A DNA stretch of 64,000 nucleotides from Desulfobacteraceae bacterium. Lineage in GTDB: Bacteria; Desulfobacterota; Desulfobacteria; Desulfobacterales; Desulfobacteraceae. The notes below the pieces were generated by a model. The model had not been told where the DNA came from. It ran no database searches and saw only the letters and a list, made by a program, of their open reading frames with translations. Shown piece after piece: positions 36,580 to 44,393 of the stretch (its first letter is position 1; the number at the start of each line of letters is the position of its first letter). The translations under genes were made by a program, and so were the position numbers. The stretch spans positions 36,123-100,122 of the forward strand of contig QZLA01000306.1 of NCBI GenBank assembly GCA_004796375.1. Reading direction: 5' to 3'.

Positions 36580-37757
36580 GCCTTGCACTGATCGATGCCA
36601 GGGAATGGCAGAACCGGTTTGACCTGGAAACCGGCCGGAAATCTTCAAAACAGGGACCGTTGGTTGACATGCTGGGCAAGGTCCTGAGCCGCCACCCCTA
36701 TCCCGGTGATGTAAATGAAGGGGCCAATCTCTGGGTCACCCGGACCGCCCTGGACCTGGTTGACCACTATGCACCGGACCTGGTCTGCCTGAGTTACGTC
36801 CAGCAGTTTTTCGCGAACCGCCATTTTTCCCATGCGGCAGACACCCGGGACATCATGTACCGGTCGGCCATGGTTCAGGCCATGACCTTCATAGAAGCCA
36901 CGGGGTATACACCCGTGATTGTCGGTACCGGACCGCTGGTTCCGCTGAAGAACGATATTGATCTTTCCGGGCTGGACGGACTGGCCATCTCCTCCAACTG
37001 GTCGGCAAGATACTGCGGCCTTCACCGGCCAAGCCAAAACGACCTTGCAATCATCCAAAGTATCGAAGGTGTCGAACGCATCGTTTCCAAAGCAGACTGG
37101 ATCGATACCTTCTACCATGTTGAACCGGACTTGGAGGTTGAGGCCGATCCGTCCCTGATGCCGGATTACCTGATTGTGGCAAAGGAGGGGTATGCCTTTA
37201 AAACCCTGGGCACCACCCTGAGAAAACCGGTCAATGTGCCCGCCAATAACTTTGAAGTCCCGGTTTACACCACCCTGGATACCGGTTCGGGTGCATTAAA
37301 TGATATCCGGCAGATCAAAAATCTGGTCTTAAAGGGTCTTGACACCCGAAAAATTGCCCTGATCCTGCTAGAAGCACTGGATATGTCCTATTTTCCTCCA
37401 GGCACCGTAATGTGCGCCAATGCAGCAGACTGGTTCTGCCATGAACCCGGAGACTCGTTTTACCTGACCCTGTCCACCGGCCGGCATCAGCCCTTTGTCT
37501 ATCCGGCCGGCTACCGGTACTTTGATCAGGATGCAGAGCAGATTAAATTTCCCTTTTCAGGATATATGACCGCCATCCCCCAGAACACCCTGGGATGCGC
37601 TACACCCAAAAGATCCATTGCCGTGGGAAACCGGAGCATGTTCATGCACATGGTGTTCGGGGTGGATATCTCCATTGAATGTTTTGCCCGCAATCTCTTT
37701 AACCAGGGATTAATGGGTGTCATCCACCGGGGTGACAAATTCGCAGAAAGGAATTGA
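36576..37757 (+). CDS. conserved-looking protein of unknown family in the uptake cluster
   Basis: This 393-residue protein has no signal peptide and no membrane helix. I do not recognise it. Recurrent Asp/His/Asn residues occur in YAPDLVCLSYVQQFFANRHF, VIVGTGPLVPLKNDIDLSG and GLAISSNWSARYCGL. This first third loosely recalls the core of alkaline-phosphatase-type hydrolases, but the resemblance is too weak to name. The last third has CANAADWFCHEPGD and PFSGYMTAIPQNTLGCATP. It is translationally coupled to the radical SAM gene before it and the methyltransferase after it, so a cytoplasmic enzymatic role on the imported ligand is plausible. Confidence 0.7.
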   Translation: MSLALIDAREWQNRFDLETGRKSSKQGPLVDMLGKVLSRHPYPGDVNEGANLWVTRTALDLVDHYAPDLVCLSYVQQFFANRHFSHAADTRDIMYRSAMVQAMTFIEATGYTPVIVGTGPLVPLKNDIDLSGLDGLAISSNWSARYCGLHRPSQNDLAIIQSIEGVERIVSKADWIDTFYHVEPDLEVEADPSLMPDYLIVAKEGYAFKTLGTTLRKPVNVPANNFEVPVYTTLDTGSGALNDIRQIKNLVLKGLDTRKIALILLEALDMSYFPPGTVMCANAADWFCHEPGDSFYLTLSTGRHQPFVYPAGYRYFDQDAEQIKFPFSGYMTAIPQNTLGCATPKRSIAVGNRSMFMHMVFGVDISIECFARNLFNQGLMGVIHRGDKFAERN

Positions 37758-38419
37758 TGATGACCACAGACAACCCTTATCTGGATGAAAGTAAGGACCT
37801 TGAAGCTGCAACGGCCATGGATCAGATCTCAAAAACCACCTTTGCTCCGGTGTATCCCCTGCTGGCGCAGCAGATCTTGGAGATTCACGGGATCCGCAGC
37901 GGAACATGCATTGACCTTGGCAGCGGGCCTGGGGCCCTGTCCATAGCGCTGGCAAAAATTACCCGGCTTGAGATTCATGCCCTGGATCAATCCCCCAGCA
38001 GCACCCGCATTGCCAAAGACAATGTCAGGAACGCCGGCCTGGAATCACAGGTTTACCCGGTACAGAAAGATGTCACCCAAATGCCTTTTGAAGACGGTGT
38101 TGCCGACCTGATCATCTCGCGGGGATCCATCTTTTTCTGGACCGACAAAACAGCAGCCTTCAATGAAATCTTCCGCGTGCTCAAACCCGGCGGGAAAACC
38201 CATATCGGCGGCGGCTTTGGCAGTGAATCCCTGAAGCAATCGATCTTTGACGAGATGATGAAAAAGGATCCCGGTTTCAAGAACAAAGCCAAATGCCGCA
38301 TGAGTCCGGAGAAAAAGGCCATTATCAGGAAGGCACTGGATGACTCTGATGTGCAGACCTATGAGATCAGCGAGTCGGAAAAAGGATTCTGGATCCACAT
38401 CTCAAAGGAGGCCCAATGA
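37757..38419 (+). CDS. class I SAM-dependent methyltransferase (second copy)
   Basis: This 220-residue enzyme has motif I in CIDLGSGPGALSIALA, the acidic residue in IHALDQSPSS, and ADLIISRGSIFFW as motif II region, followed by FRVLKPGGKTHIGGG. It is of the UbiE/BioC-like general type with unknown substrate. AGAAAGG lies before the ATG at 37757, which overlaps the preceding stop (TGATG). It heads the second half of the cluster, mirroring the first methyltransferase. Confidence 0.87.
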   Translation: MMTTDNPYLDESKDLEAATAMDQISKTTFAPVYPLLAQQILEIHGIRSGTCIDLGSGPGALSIALAKITRLEIHALDQSPSSTRIAKDNVRNAGLESQVYPVQKDVTQMPFEDGVADLIISRGSIFFWTDKTAAFNEIFRVLKPGGKTHIGGGFGSESLKQSIFDEMMKKDPGFKNKAKCRMSPEKKAIIRKALDDSDVQTYEISESEKGFWIHISKEAQ

Positions 38420-39528
38420 AAACGGTGGATAGAACACATACATGGTCGGCCTGTATCCTTGCAGTTTTCCTGGTCATTTGGGGAGTGTCCCCGACCCGGG
38501 CAGCCGATACCTCTAAAACCCGCATCGTGATCGACAATGCCGGCCGCCGCGTGGAGATCCCGCTGACGGTAAACCGGATCGCCTGCCTGCCAGGGCCCAG
38601 TTATGAAATGGTGTTCATGCTGGGCGGCAAAGACCAGATCTGCCAGGTCAGGAAGGACCATAAACGGGCGTATCCCCTGGCCAACCTGACCAATCCGGCC
38701 CTGAAAGGTTACTCCTCCTCCCTGTCCAATATCAACCCCAAGGCCCGGATCAATATTGAGGAATTTATCAAACTGGCCCCGGATGTGGTGATCTACTACA
38801 ATGTCCCCCATGCCCTGAAAAAGTTCAGGGAAGCCAGAATTCCGGTCTATGTGTACCAGCCGGCCAAACAGACCCTTGATCTGGATGAGATCATCGAAGA
38901 CCAGAAGCGCTCCTTCAGGTCACTGGCCGACCTGATCGGCGGCACCGCCCCCGGACAGGCGGAAAAATGGTGTGCCTATTATGAAGAGGTGGTATCCCTG
39001 ATCCGGTCCCGAACCCGGGATATTCCGGATACACGCCGCCCCAGAACCTATGTGGGCAACTCCTGGGGCACCAATCCTTTGGCGACCTGGGGAGACCTGG
39101 CCCACACCTTTTCCATCCACCTTTGCGGGGGAATCTGTGTCACCAAAGATATCAAGGGCCCGCGGTTTCCAGAGGTCAACCTGGAGCAGCTGATCGCATG
39201 GAATCCGGATGTGATCATCATGGACAACCACGGCCGGGAGCCGGACACGTTGATTCGGAATATCTACGAAGATAGCAACTGGTCCGTGATGTCAGCTGTA
39301 ACAAACAAACGGATTCACCGGATCCCTTCAGGGGTATTCTTTCTGGACAAGGGCAGCTCACGGCCGGTTTACCTGTTATGGCTGGCCAAACAGCTCTGCC
39401 CTGAGCGTTTTGGCGATATCAACATGGTCCAACGCATACAGTATTTTTTTAAAACCTTTTATCACTTTGACCTGTCCGAAGAAGATGCCGGGCATGCGCT
39501 GCGCGGTTGGGACCTGCTCAAAGGCTGA
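38416..39528 (+). CDS. FecB/BtuF-type binding protein of an ABC importer (second copy)
   Basis: This 370-residue precursor has a Sec signal peptide cleaved near TRA-AD and is not a lipoprotein, unlike the first copy. The N-lobe has RIVIDNAGRRVEIPLTVNRI and FIKLAPDVVIYYNVP; the C-lobe has VNLEQLIAWNPDVIIMDNHG and KRIHRIPSGVFFLDKGSS. It probably binds an iron-chelate- or corrinoid-like ligand in the periplasm. The difference in anchoring suggests the two binding proteins are not redundant. Confidence 0.88.
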   Translation: MKTVDRTHTWSACILAVFLVIWGVSPTRAADTSKTRIVIDNAGRRVEIPLTVNRIACLPGPSYEMVFMLGGKDQICQVRKDHKRAYPLANLTNPALKGYSSSLSNINPKARINIEEFIKLAPDVVIYYNVPHALKKFREARIPVYVYQPAKQTLDLDEIIEDQKRSFRSLADLIGGTAPGQAEKWCAYYEEVVSLIRSRTRDIPDTRRPRTYVGNSWGTNPLATWGDLAHTFSIHLCGGICVTKDIKGPRFPEVNLEQLIAWNPDVIIMDNHGREPDTLIRNIYEDSNWSVMSAVTNKRIHRIPSGVFFLDKGSSRPVYLLWLAKQLCPERFGDINMVQRIQYFFKTFYHFDLSEEDAGHALRGWDLLKG

Positions 39529-39553
39529 CCCGGGCCGCGTGCTGCATGAGAAT

Positions 39554-40564
39554 ATGACGATACGTCCCAAAATACTGATCATGATCGCCTTGCCCCTGGC
39601 TGTTTTTTTTGTTTCCCTGTTCATTGGACGGCTGGTGATCGATCCGGTCACCCTGATCAAGGTCCTTGGCGTCAAACTGCTGCATCTTCCCATCGAAAAA
39701 GACTGGAACCAGGCGGTTGAGATCGTCGTCATCCGGATCCGGCTGCCCCGGGCCATCATGGCCATGATGGTGGGTGCCGGGCTCTCGATCAGCGGCGCCG
39801 CATTCCAGGGTATGTTCAACAACCCCCTGGTCAGCCCATACCTTCTGGGTGTATCCTCGGGTGCCGGATTTGGTGCCGCTTTAGGCATCATTCTGGGCGC
39901 AGGTGCCGGCCTCATCCAGGTCTCCTCTTTTGGTTTCGGTATCCTTGCCGTGGTGCTCACCTACCTGACCAGCCGGGTGTATAAAACCACCCCCCTGCTC
40001 ATGCTGGTGCTGTCCGGCGTCATTGTATCCTCTTTGTTCATGTCTTTGATCTCGTTGATCAAATTTGTAGCCGACCCCGATGAAAAGCTGCCCACCATTG
40101 TATTCTGGATCATGGGCAGTTTCGGCTCCACCCGCCTTGAAGACCTGTTCCTCACCTTCTGGCCCATGGCCATCGGCGTGACCGGCCTTCTTATGGTCCG
40201 CTGGCGCATCAACCTCATGTCCATGGGGGACAGGGAAGCCAAGGCCATGGGAACGCGTGTGGAACTGCTCAAGGGCATTATCATATTCTGCACCACGCTG
40301 ATCTCTGCAGCTGCCGTGTCCGTCTGCGGAATCATCGGCTGGGTCGGTCTGGTCATCCCCCATATCTGCCGCATGTGGGTCGGCCCGGATCACCGGGCAC
40401 TGCTGCCCACGACCATCATGGTGGGGGCCTCCTATCTGCTGGTTATTGACAATATTGCCCGGACCCTGACATCGTCTGAAATTCCTTTGGGAATCCTGAC
40501 CTCCATCATTGGTGCCCCGTTTTTTGCCTATCTGCTGAGACGCTCCAAAGGTATTTTTAATTAG
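39554..40564 (+). CDS. FecCD/BtuC-type ABC permease (second copy)
   Basis: This 336-residue protein has about ten helices and the family motifs RLPRAIMAMMVGAGLSISGA, FNNPLVSPYLLGVSSGAGFG, and IIGWVGLVIPHICRM. The frame is open upstream to 39410 inside the binding-protein gene, but the ATG at 39554 (MTIRPKIL) gives the normal cytoplasmic start. The ribosome site is poor, so translation may depend on coupling to the upstream gene. Confidence 0.92.
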   Translation: MTIRPKILIMIALPLAVFFVSLFIGRLVIDPVTLIKVLGVKLLHLPIEKDWNQAVEIVVIRIRLPRAIMAMMVGAGLSISGAAFQGMFNNPLVSPYLLGVSSGAGFGAALGIILGAGAGLIQVSSFGFGILAVVLTYLTSRVYKTTPLLMLVLSGVIVSSLFMSLISLIKFVADPDEKLPTIVFWIMGSFGSTRLEDLFLTFWPMAIGVTGLLMVRWRINLMSMGDREAKAMGTRVELLKGIIIFCTTLISAAAVSVCGIIGWVGLVIPHICRMWVGPDHRALLPTTIMVGASYLLVIDNIARTLTSSEIPLGILTSIIGAPFFAYLLRRSKGIFN

Positions 40565-40579
40565 GGGCATGGGGAATCC

Positions 40580-41416
40580 ATGAACGCTTCAAATACCATG
40601 ATCTGCATCGAGAACGCTGCCTTTGCCTATGGCAGGCAGATGGTCTGGCAGGACCTGAACCTGGAGGTCAGAAAGGGGGATCTCATGTGCCTGCTGGGTG
40701 CCAACGGGTGCGGCAAGACCACACTGCTCAATTGCCTCCATGGCGATCTGAGGTTGGCCTCGGGCCAGATCTCCATCGAGGGAACTCCCATCCACACACT
40801 GCCCGCCCTGGATATCGCAAGAACGATCGGTGTGGTATTCCAGGAGTATGCCACCTCCTTTCCCTATACGGTCCTGGATGTGGTCCTCATGGGCCGCGGC
40901 CCCCACCTGTCCATGTTTTCGTCCCCGACCCGGGAAGACAGGGATATTGCGCTCTCCTGCCTTAAAAACCTGGGGGTTCTCAAACTCCGGGATAAAAAAT
41001 TCACCCGGATCAGCGGGGGGGAAAAACAACTGGTCCTGATTGCCAGAACACTTTGCCAGAAACCGCGGATCATTCTCATGGACGAACCGACCGCTTCGCT
41101 GGATTTTAAAAACCAGGCCCTTGTCCTGGGGATGATCAGAAAACTTACCGATCTCGGACTGACCATCATCATGACCTCACACTTTCCCAACCACGCCCTG
41201 CTGTGTGCAGACCGTGTCGCCCTCATGAATGACCATACCCTGGTCGATTCCGGAGATACCCGTACCATCATGACGGAAAGCAATCTGAAAAAAACCTATG
41301 ATATTGACGTGCGGATATTGTCGGTCAATGACCCGCCGAACCAGGAGATGATCAAATTCTGCATGCCCAGTATACGCCCTGATGACCTTGGCGACTTTTC
41401 CAAGGATGTTTGTTAA
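40580..41416 (+). CDS. FecE/BtuD-type ABC ATPase (second copy)
   Basis: This 278-residue ATPase has Walker A GANGCGKTTLLN, signature ISGGEKQLVLI, Walker B IILMDEPTASLD and the switch His in TSHFPNH. The C-terminal 30 residues go beyond the minimal ATPase. It sits 15 nt after the permease and 9 nt before the radical SAM fusion gene. Confidence 0.94.
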   Translation: MNASNTMICIENAAFAYGRQMVWQDLNLEVRKGDLMCLLGANGCGKTTLLNCLHGDLRLASGQISIEGTPIHTLPALDIARTIGVVFQEYATSFPYTVLDVVLMGRGPHLSMFSSPTREDRDIALSCLKNLGVLKLRDKKFTRISGGEKQLVLIARTLCQKPRIILMDEPTASLDFKNQALVLGMIRKLTDLGLTIIMTSHFPNHALLCADRVALMNDHTLVDSGDTRTIMTESNLKKTYDIDVRILSVNDPPNQEMIKFCMPSIRPDDLGDFSKDVC

Positions 41417-41425
41417 TAAGGAGAG

Positions 41426-43177
41426 ATGATGAAATGCAACGTTTGTGAAATCGGATGCCGGATTGAAGCGGACACCTTTGGCCGGTGCAGCATGTATACC
41501 CTTGAAAACGGGACACTCAAGGAGCGCTTCGCCCACCAATACTCCACCCTGTTCCCCATCTCCATCGAAACCGTTCCAACCCTGCATTTTTTCCCCAATC
41601 ATAAATTCCTCCAGGTCTCCACCATCGGCTGCAATTTCAGATGTCCGGGATGTATATCGGAAATCCTGGCCACCGGGACCCGGACCCTGTCGGCGACCCT
41701 CAAGAAGGTAGAACCGAATCAGGTCGTCAAAAAAGCGCTCAGGGAAAACTGTACCGGCATTGTGTTCTGCATCAATGACCCGTCGGTGTCCTATTTTTCC
41801 TTTCTGGAACTGGCCCGGATGGCCCGGAAAAGCGGACTTAAAATGGGATTTTCATTCAACGGATACCTCACCCAGGAGGCCCTTTTAGAACTGATCCCTC
41901 ACACCGATTTCGTCAATATCGGCATCAAGGGGTTTTCAGACAGGCCCTACCGAACCTGTGGGGCACTGTCATCAGGCCCGGTGCTCAGGAACCTGAAAAT
42001 TCTTGTCAATGAAGGTGTCCACGTCGAGGTGGCTGCCATCCACATGAAAAACTGTGAGGATGACATCAAACAGATCGCAAGATATACCGCCGCACTGTCA
42101 CGGGATATCCCGTTCCAGGTAATGCGGTTTGTGCCGTTTGGAGAGGCCGAGATCCGGTATGAGCCCACGATCAGGGAATCCGAGACCTTGTGTACGGATC
42201 TTCAAGAACTGTTGAGCCATGTATACCTGTTCAACTCTCCCGGTTCGAACCGGCTTAATACCTTGTGTTCCTCATGCGGCAGAACCCTGATTACCCGGGA
42301 GTTTTTCGGTCCCATGGGCGCACGCAATGTCGATATGATGCCCTGCCTGATTGAGCAAAACAGATGCCAATGCCGCGCAAAGGCGCCGTTTGAAGGTTCT
42401 TGCGCACCGAACAGGTATGATGAACATGGATTTTTCGGGGGATACCGCACCACCCGGGCCTTTGAAATGCTTCATGCCATCCTGGTGTGCATCGGAACCG
42501 AGGATCCGGTCAAGGTGTCCGATCTCTGGTTTGACATCATGAACAGCAATTATCTCAAAACGTTTCACGATCTGGTTCAACTCCCCCACAAATATGGTGA
42601 GGTGATCAATTATCTCTCCGAAAAAACCGACAGGCAGGCCAGGGGAAAAGAACTTCGGGATCATATCAATCAGAAGCTGGAGCTTATCACCTCAAAAAGC
42701 CGTGATCTTAAACCACCCACTGTGTATTATGCCATGGGCTACCCCCTGTTTGCCCTGAATGCCGAACGGTTTGAAACCAATCTGGTGGAAGCGGCCGGAG
42801 GCCGGTGCCTCAACAAGCAGCTCACCCGGAAGGGTAAACCGGGGGTGACCCTCTCCCGGGACGAATTTATGGCACTGAACCCGGAGGTCATATTCATCTC
42901 CGGGTTCCTGTCCTGCCCGGCTTCAGACTTCATCGACTTCTGCCTCAACAATGACCTGGATGTAGCTGCGGTACGACATCAAAGAATCTATGATCATTTC
43001 CCGTTGTGGGATTTTGGCAGCCCCCGCTGGATTCTCGGCCTGATGCACATCGCCAACACCCTGCACCCCGACGTGTTCAGTTTTGATATGAAACAGGAAG
43101 CCGATACCTTTTACCGGCAGTTTTTCAACACGCCCTTTGAGCCGGCCAATGCCAACCGCTCCTTTTACCGGGTGTAG
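41426..43177 (+). CDS. radical SAM enzyme fused to a BtuF/FecB-like ligand-binding domain
   Basis: This 583-residue protein has no signal peptide. Residues 1-320 parallel the first radical SAM protein: an N-terminal cysteine set (C4, C7, C11, C21), CNFRCPGC (C69, C73, C76), and C-terminal cysteines (C281, C284, C307, C314, C316). Residues from about 345 to 575 resemble the connecting helix and C-lobe of class III binding proteins: VYYAMGYPLFALNAERF, FMALNPEVIFISGFLSCP, WDFGSPRWILGLMHIANTLH, DMKQEADTFYRQFF. Each has a counterpart in the two exported binding proteins of this operon. A cytoplasmic binding domain on an enzyme suggests it captures the newly imported ligand for radical chemistry. 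AAGGAGAGATG gives a strong start. Confidence 0.82.
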   Translation: MMKCNVCEIGCRIEADTFGRCSMYTLENGTLKERFAHQYSTLFPISIETVPTLHFFPNHKFLQVSTIGCNFRCPGCISEILATGTRTLSATLKKVEPNQVVKKALRENCTGIVFCINDPSVSYFSFLELARMARKSGLKMGFSFNGYLTQEALLELIPHTDFVNIGIKGFSDRPYRTCGALSSGPVLRNLKILVNEGVHVEVAAIHMKNCEDDIKQIARYTAALSRDIPFQVMRFVPFGEAEIRYEPTIRESETLCTDLQELLSHVYLFNSPGSNRLNTLCSSCGRTLITREFFGPMGARNVDMMPCLIEQNRCQCRAKAPFEGSCAPNRYDEHGFFGGYRTTRAFEMLHAILVCIGTEDPVKVSDLWFDIMNSNYLKTFHDLVQLPHKYGEVINYLSEKTDRQARGKELRDHINQKLELITSKSRDLKPPTVYYAMGYPLFALNAERFETNLVEAAGGRCLNKQLTRKGKPGVTLSRDEFMALNPEVIFISGFLSCPASDFIDFCLNNDLDVAAVRHQRIYDHFPLWDFGSPRWILGLMHIANTLHPDVFSFDMKQEADTFYRQFFNTPFEPANANRSFYRV

Positions 43178-43256
43178 ATATGGTTCCTGGCCTGCCACAG
43201 GAAAGAATGAAATCTACTTGACGACCGTGCGGCCATCGTATAACAGTCTTTCCCTG

Positions 43257-44333
43257 ATGAAACCTATCCTGCATATCCTGGTCGCCTGCCTGCTGGCTAT
43301 ACTGCTGCCAACCGTTTCTTCGGGCAGCGCCCCTGAAGCAGACCGGTTTGAACCGGCCCTGTTTATACCGGCGATCATCGCCGAAGCAGCCTCGGATCTG
43401 CCCGCCCATTGGCGGGAGGGTTTGAATGAAGGGATCAACCTTGGAATCGCCCGGGATTACCCCGGGGATCACGGGATTCAATCACACCCCTCTGTACTGG
43501 ATGCTGAAGACTTTGAAACCGGCAGCGTCACCCTTGTCACTGAGGAGAACCGATACCGGGATCATACCCTCGTGGTATCCCATAATCCCTTTTCCGGACA
43601 ATACTGCGGAGCGCATCAATGGGCAGAAGGATATAACGGTCCAACCACGCGTTACCCCATCCCTGATAGGGCCCACAAAGGGCCCCGGCCCACCTATTTT
43701 ATCCGGCTCTATTTCAAATTTGACTCAAGCTTCAGGCCGCCCGATGGTGCATCCGGTGTCGGTGTGAAAGGGTTTGGGGTGGTGAGCGACCCGTTTAACC
43801 AGGCCTCAGTGAACACCCCCTGTGATGGTTCCAACTGGTACAATGCCCAGGTTCAGTTCGTGGGCTGGGGCCCCAGTGCCAAGCCCCAGGCCAATGACGG
43901 ATACCTCTGGGTCGGGCACCTCTACTCCTATAACGGATATCCCGGGCAGGCCCAGGCCGCCCTGGGCCGGATCCTTGTGACACCCCCTGCAGTGGGAAAC
44001 CGGCCCTACCGGTTTTCCTCATATGCCGATCCCTTTACCTACCTGGATTTCGGGGGGTGGCACTGCTATGAAGTCGGGCTTTATCTGAACACACCGGGTA
44101 AACACAATGGTGAAGCCCGATTCTGGATCGACGGCATTCTCCAATCCCGGGTGACACACATCCGGTACCGGGATATCAAAAATCTGCTGCCCACGGATAT
44201 GCACCTGAACCTTCACCGGGTGACCGACCAGTTTCCCCAGACCATGATACGCTGGACCGATAATATTGTGCTCGCCACCCGTTATATCGGCCCCATGAAA
44301 CCTGTCACCCACGTCATTAAACCGGCCTTTTAG
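43257..44333 (+). CDS. secreted protein of unknown function, possible jelly-roll carbohydrate-active protein
   Basis: This 358-residue precursor starts MKPILHILVACLLAILL, a clear signal peptide ending near SSG-SA. The mature protein is rich in Trp, Tyr and Gly with many beta-type segments (TYFIRLYFKFDSSFRPP, WVGHLYSYNGYPGQ, YLDFGGWHCYEVGLYLN, ARFWIDGILQSRV). This is like the concanavalin-type folds of polysaccharide lyases, but no catalytic motif is certain. The frame is open to 43137 inside the previous gene; the ATG at 43257 fits the signal peptide, though its ribosome site is weak. It may or may not belong to the uptake operon. Confidence 0.6.
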   Translation: MKPILHILVACLLAILLPTVSSGSAPEADRFEPALFIPAIIAEAASDLPAHWREGLNEGINLGIARDYPGDHGIQSHPSVLDAEDFETGSVTLVTEENRYRDHTLVVSHNPFSGQYCGAHQWAEGYNGPTTRYPIPDRAHKGPRPTYFIRLYFKFDSSFRPPDGASGVGVKGFGVVSDPFNQASVNTPCDGSNWYNAQVQFVGWGPSAKPQANDGYLWVGHLYSYNGYPGQAQAALGRILVTPPAVGNRPYRFSSYADPFTYLDFGGWHCYEVGLYLNTPGKHNGEARFWIDGILQSRVTHIRYRDIKNLLPTDMHLNLHRVTDQFPQTMIRWTDNIVLATRYIGPMKPVTHVIKPAF

Positions 44334-44393
44334 GCTGATCCCATCCTTAACCCGAAAGGTGTGTTCCCTTTTCAGGGTATAGGGTCCCTATCA

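Noticed and set aside
39881..40570. Minus-strand frame of 229 codons inside the second permease
   Set aside because: The His/Asp/Gly-rich composition is the mirror of membrane-helix codons. The permease reading is certain.
31848..43177. Simple recent duplication of one transporter operon
   Set aside because: Corresponding genes of the two halves differ clearly in length, anchoring and sequence, so the halves are diverged paralogues and not a fresh copy. No flanking repeats or mobile-element ends were seen.
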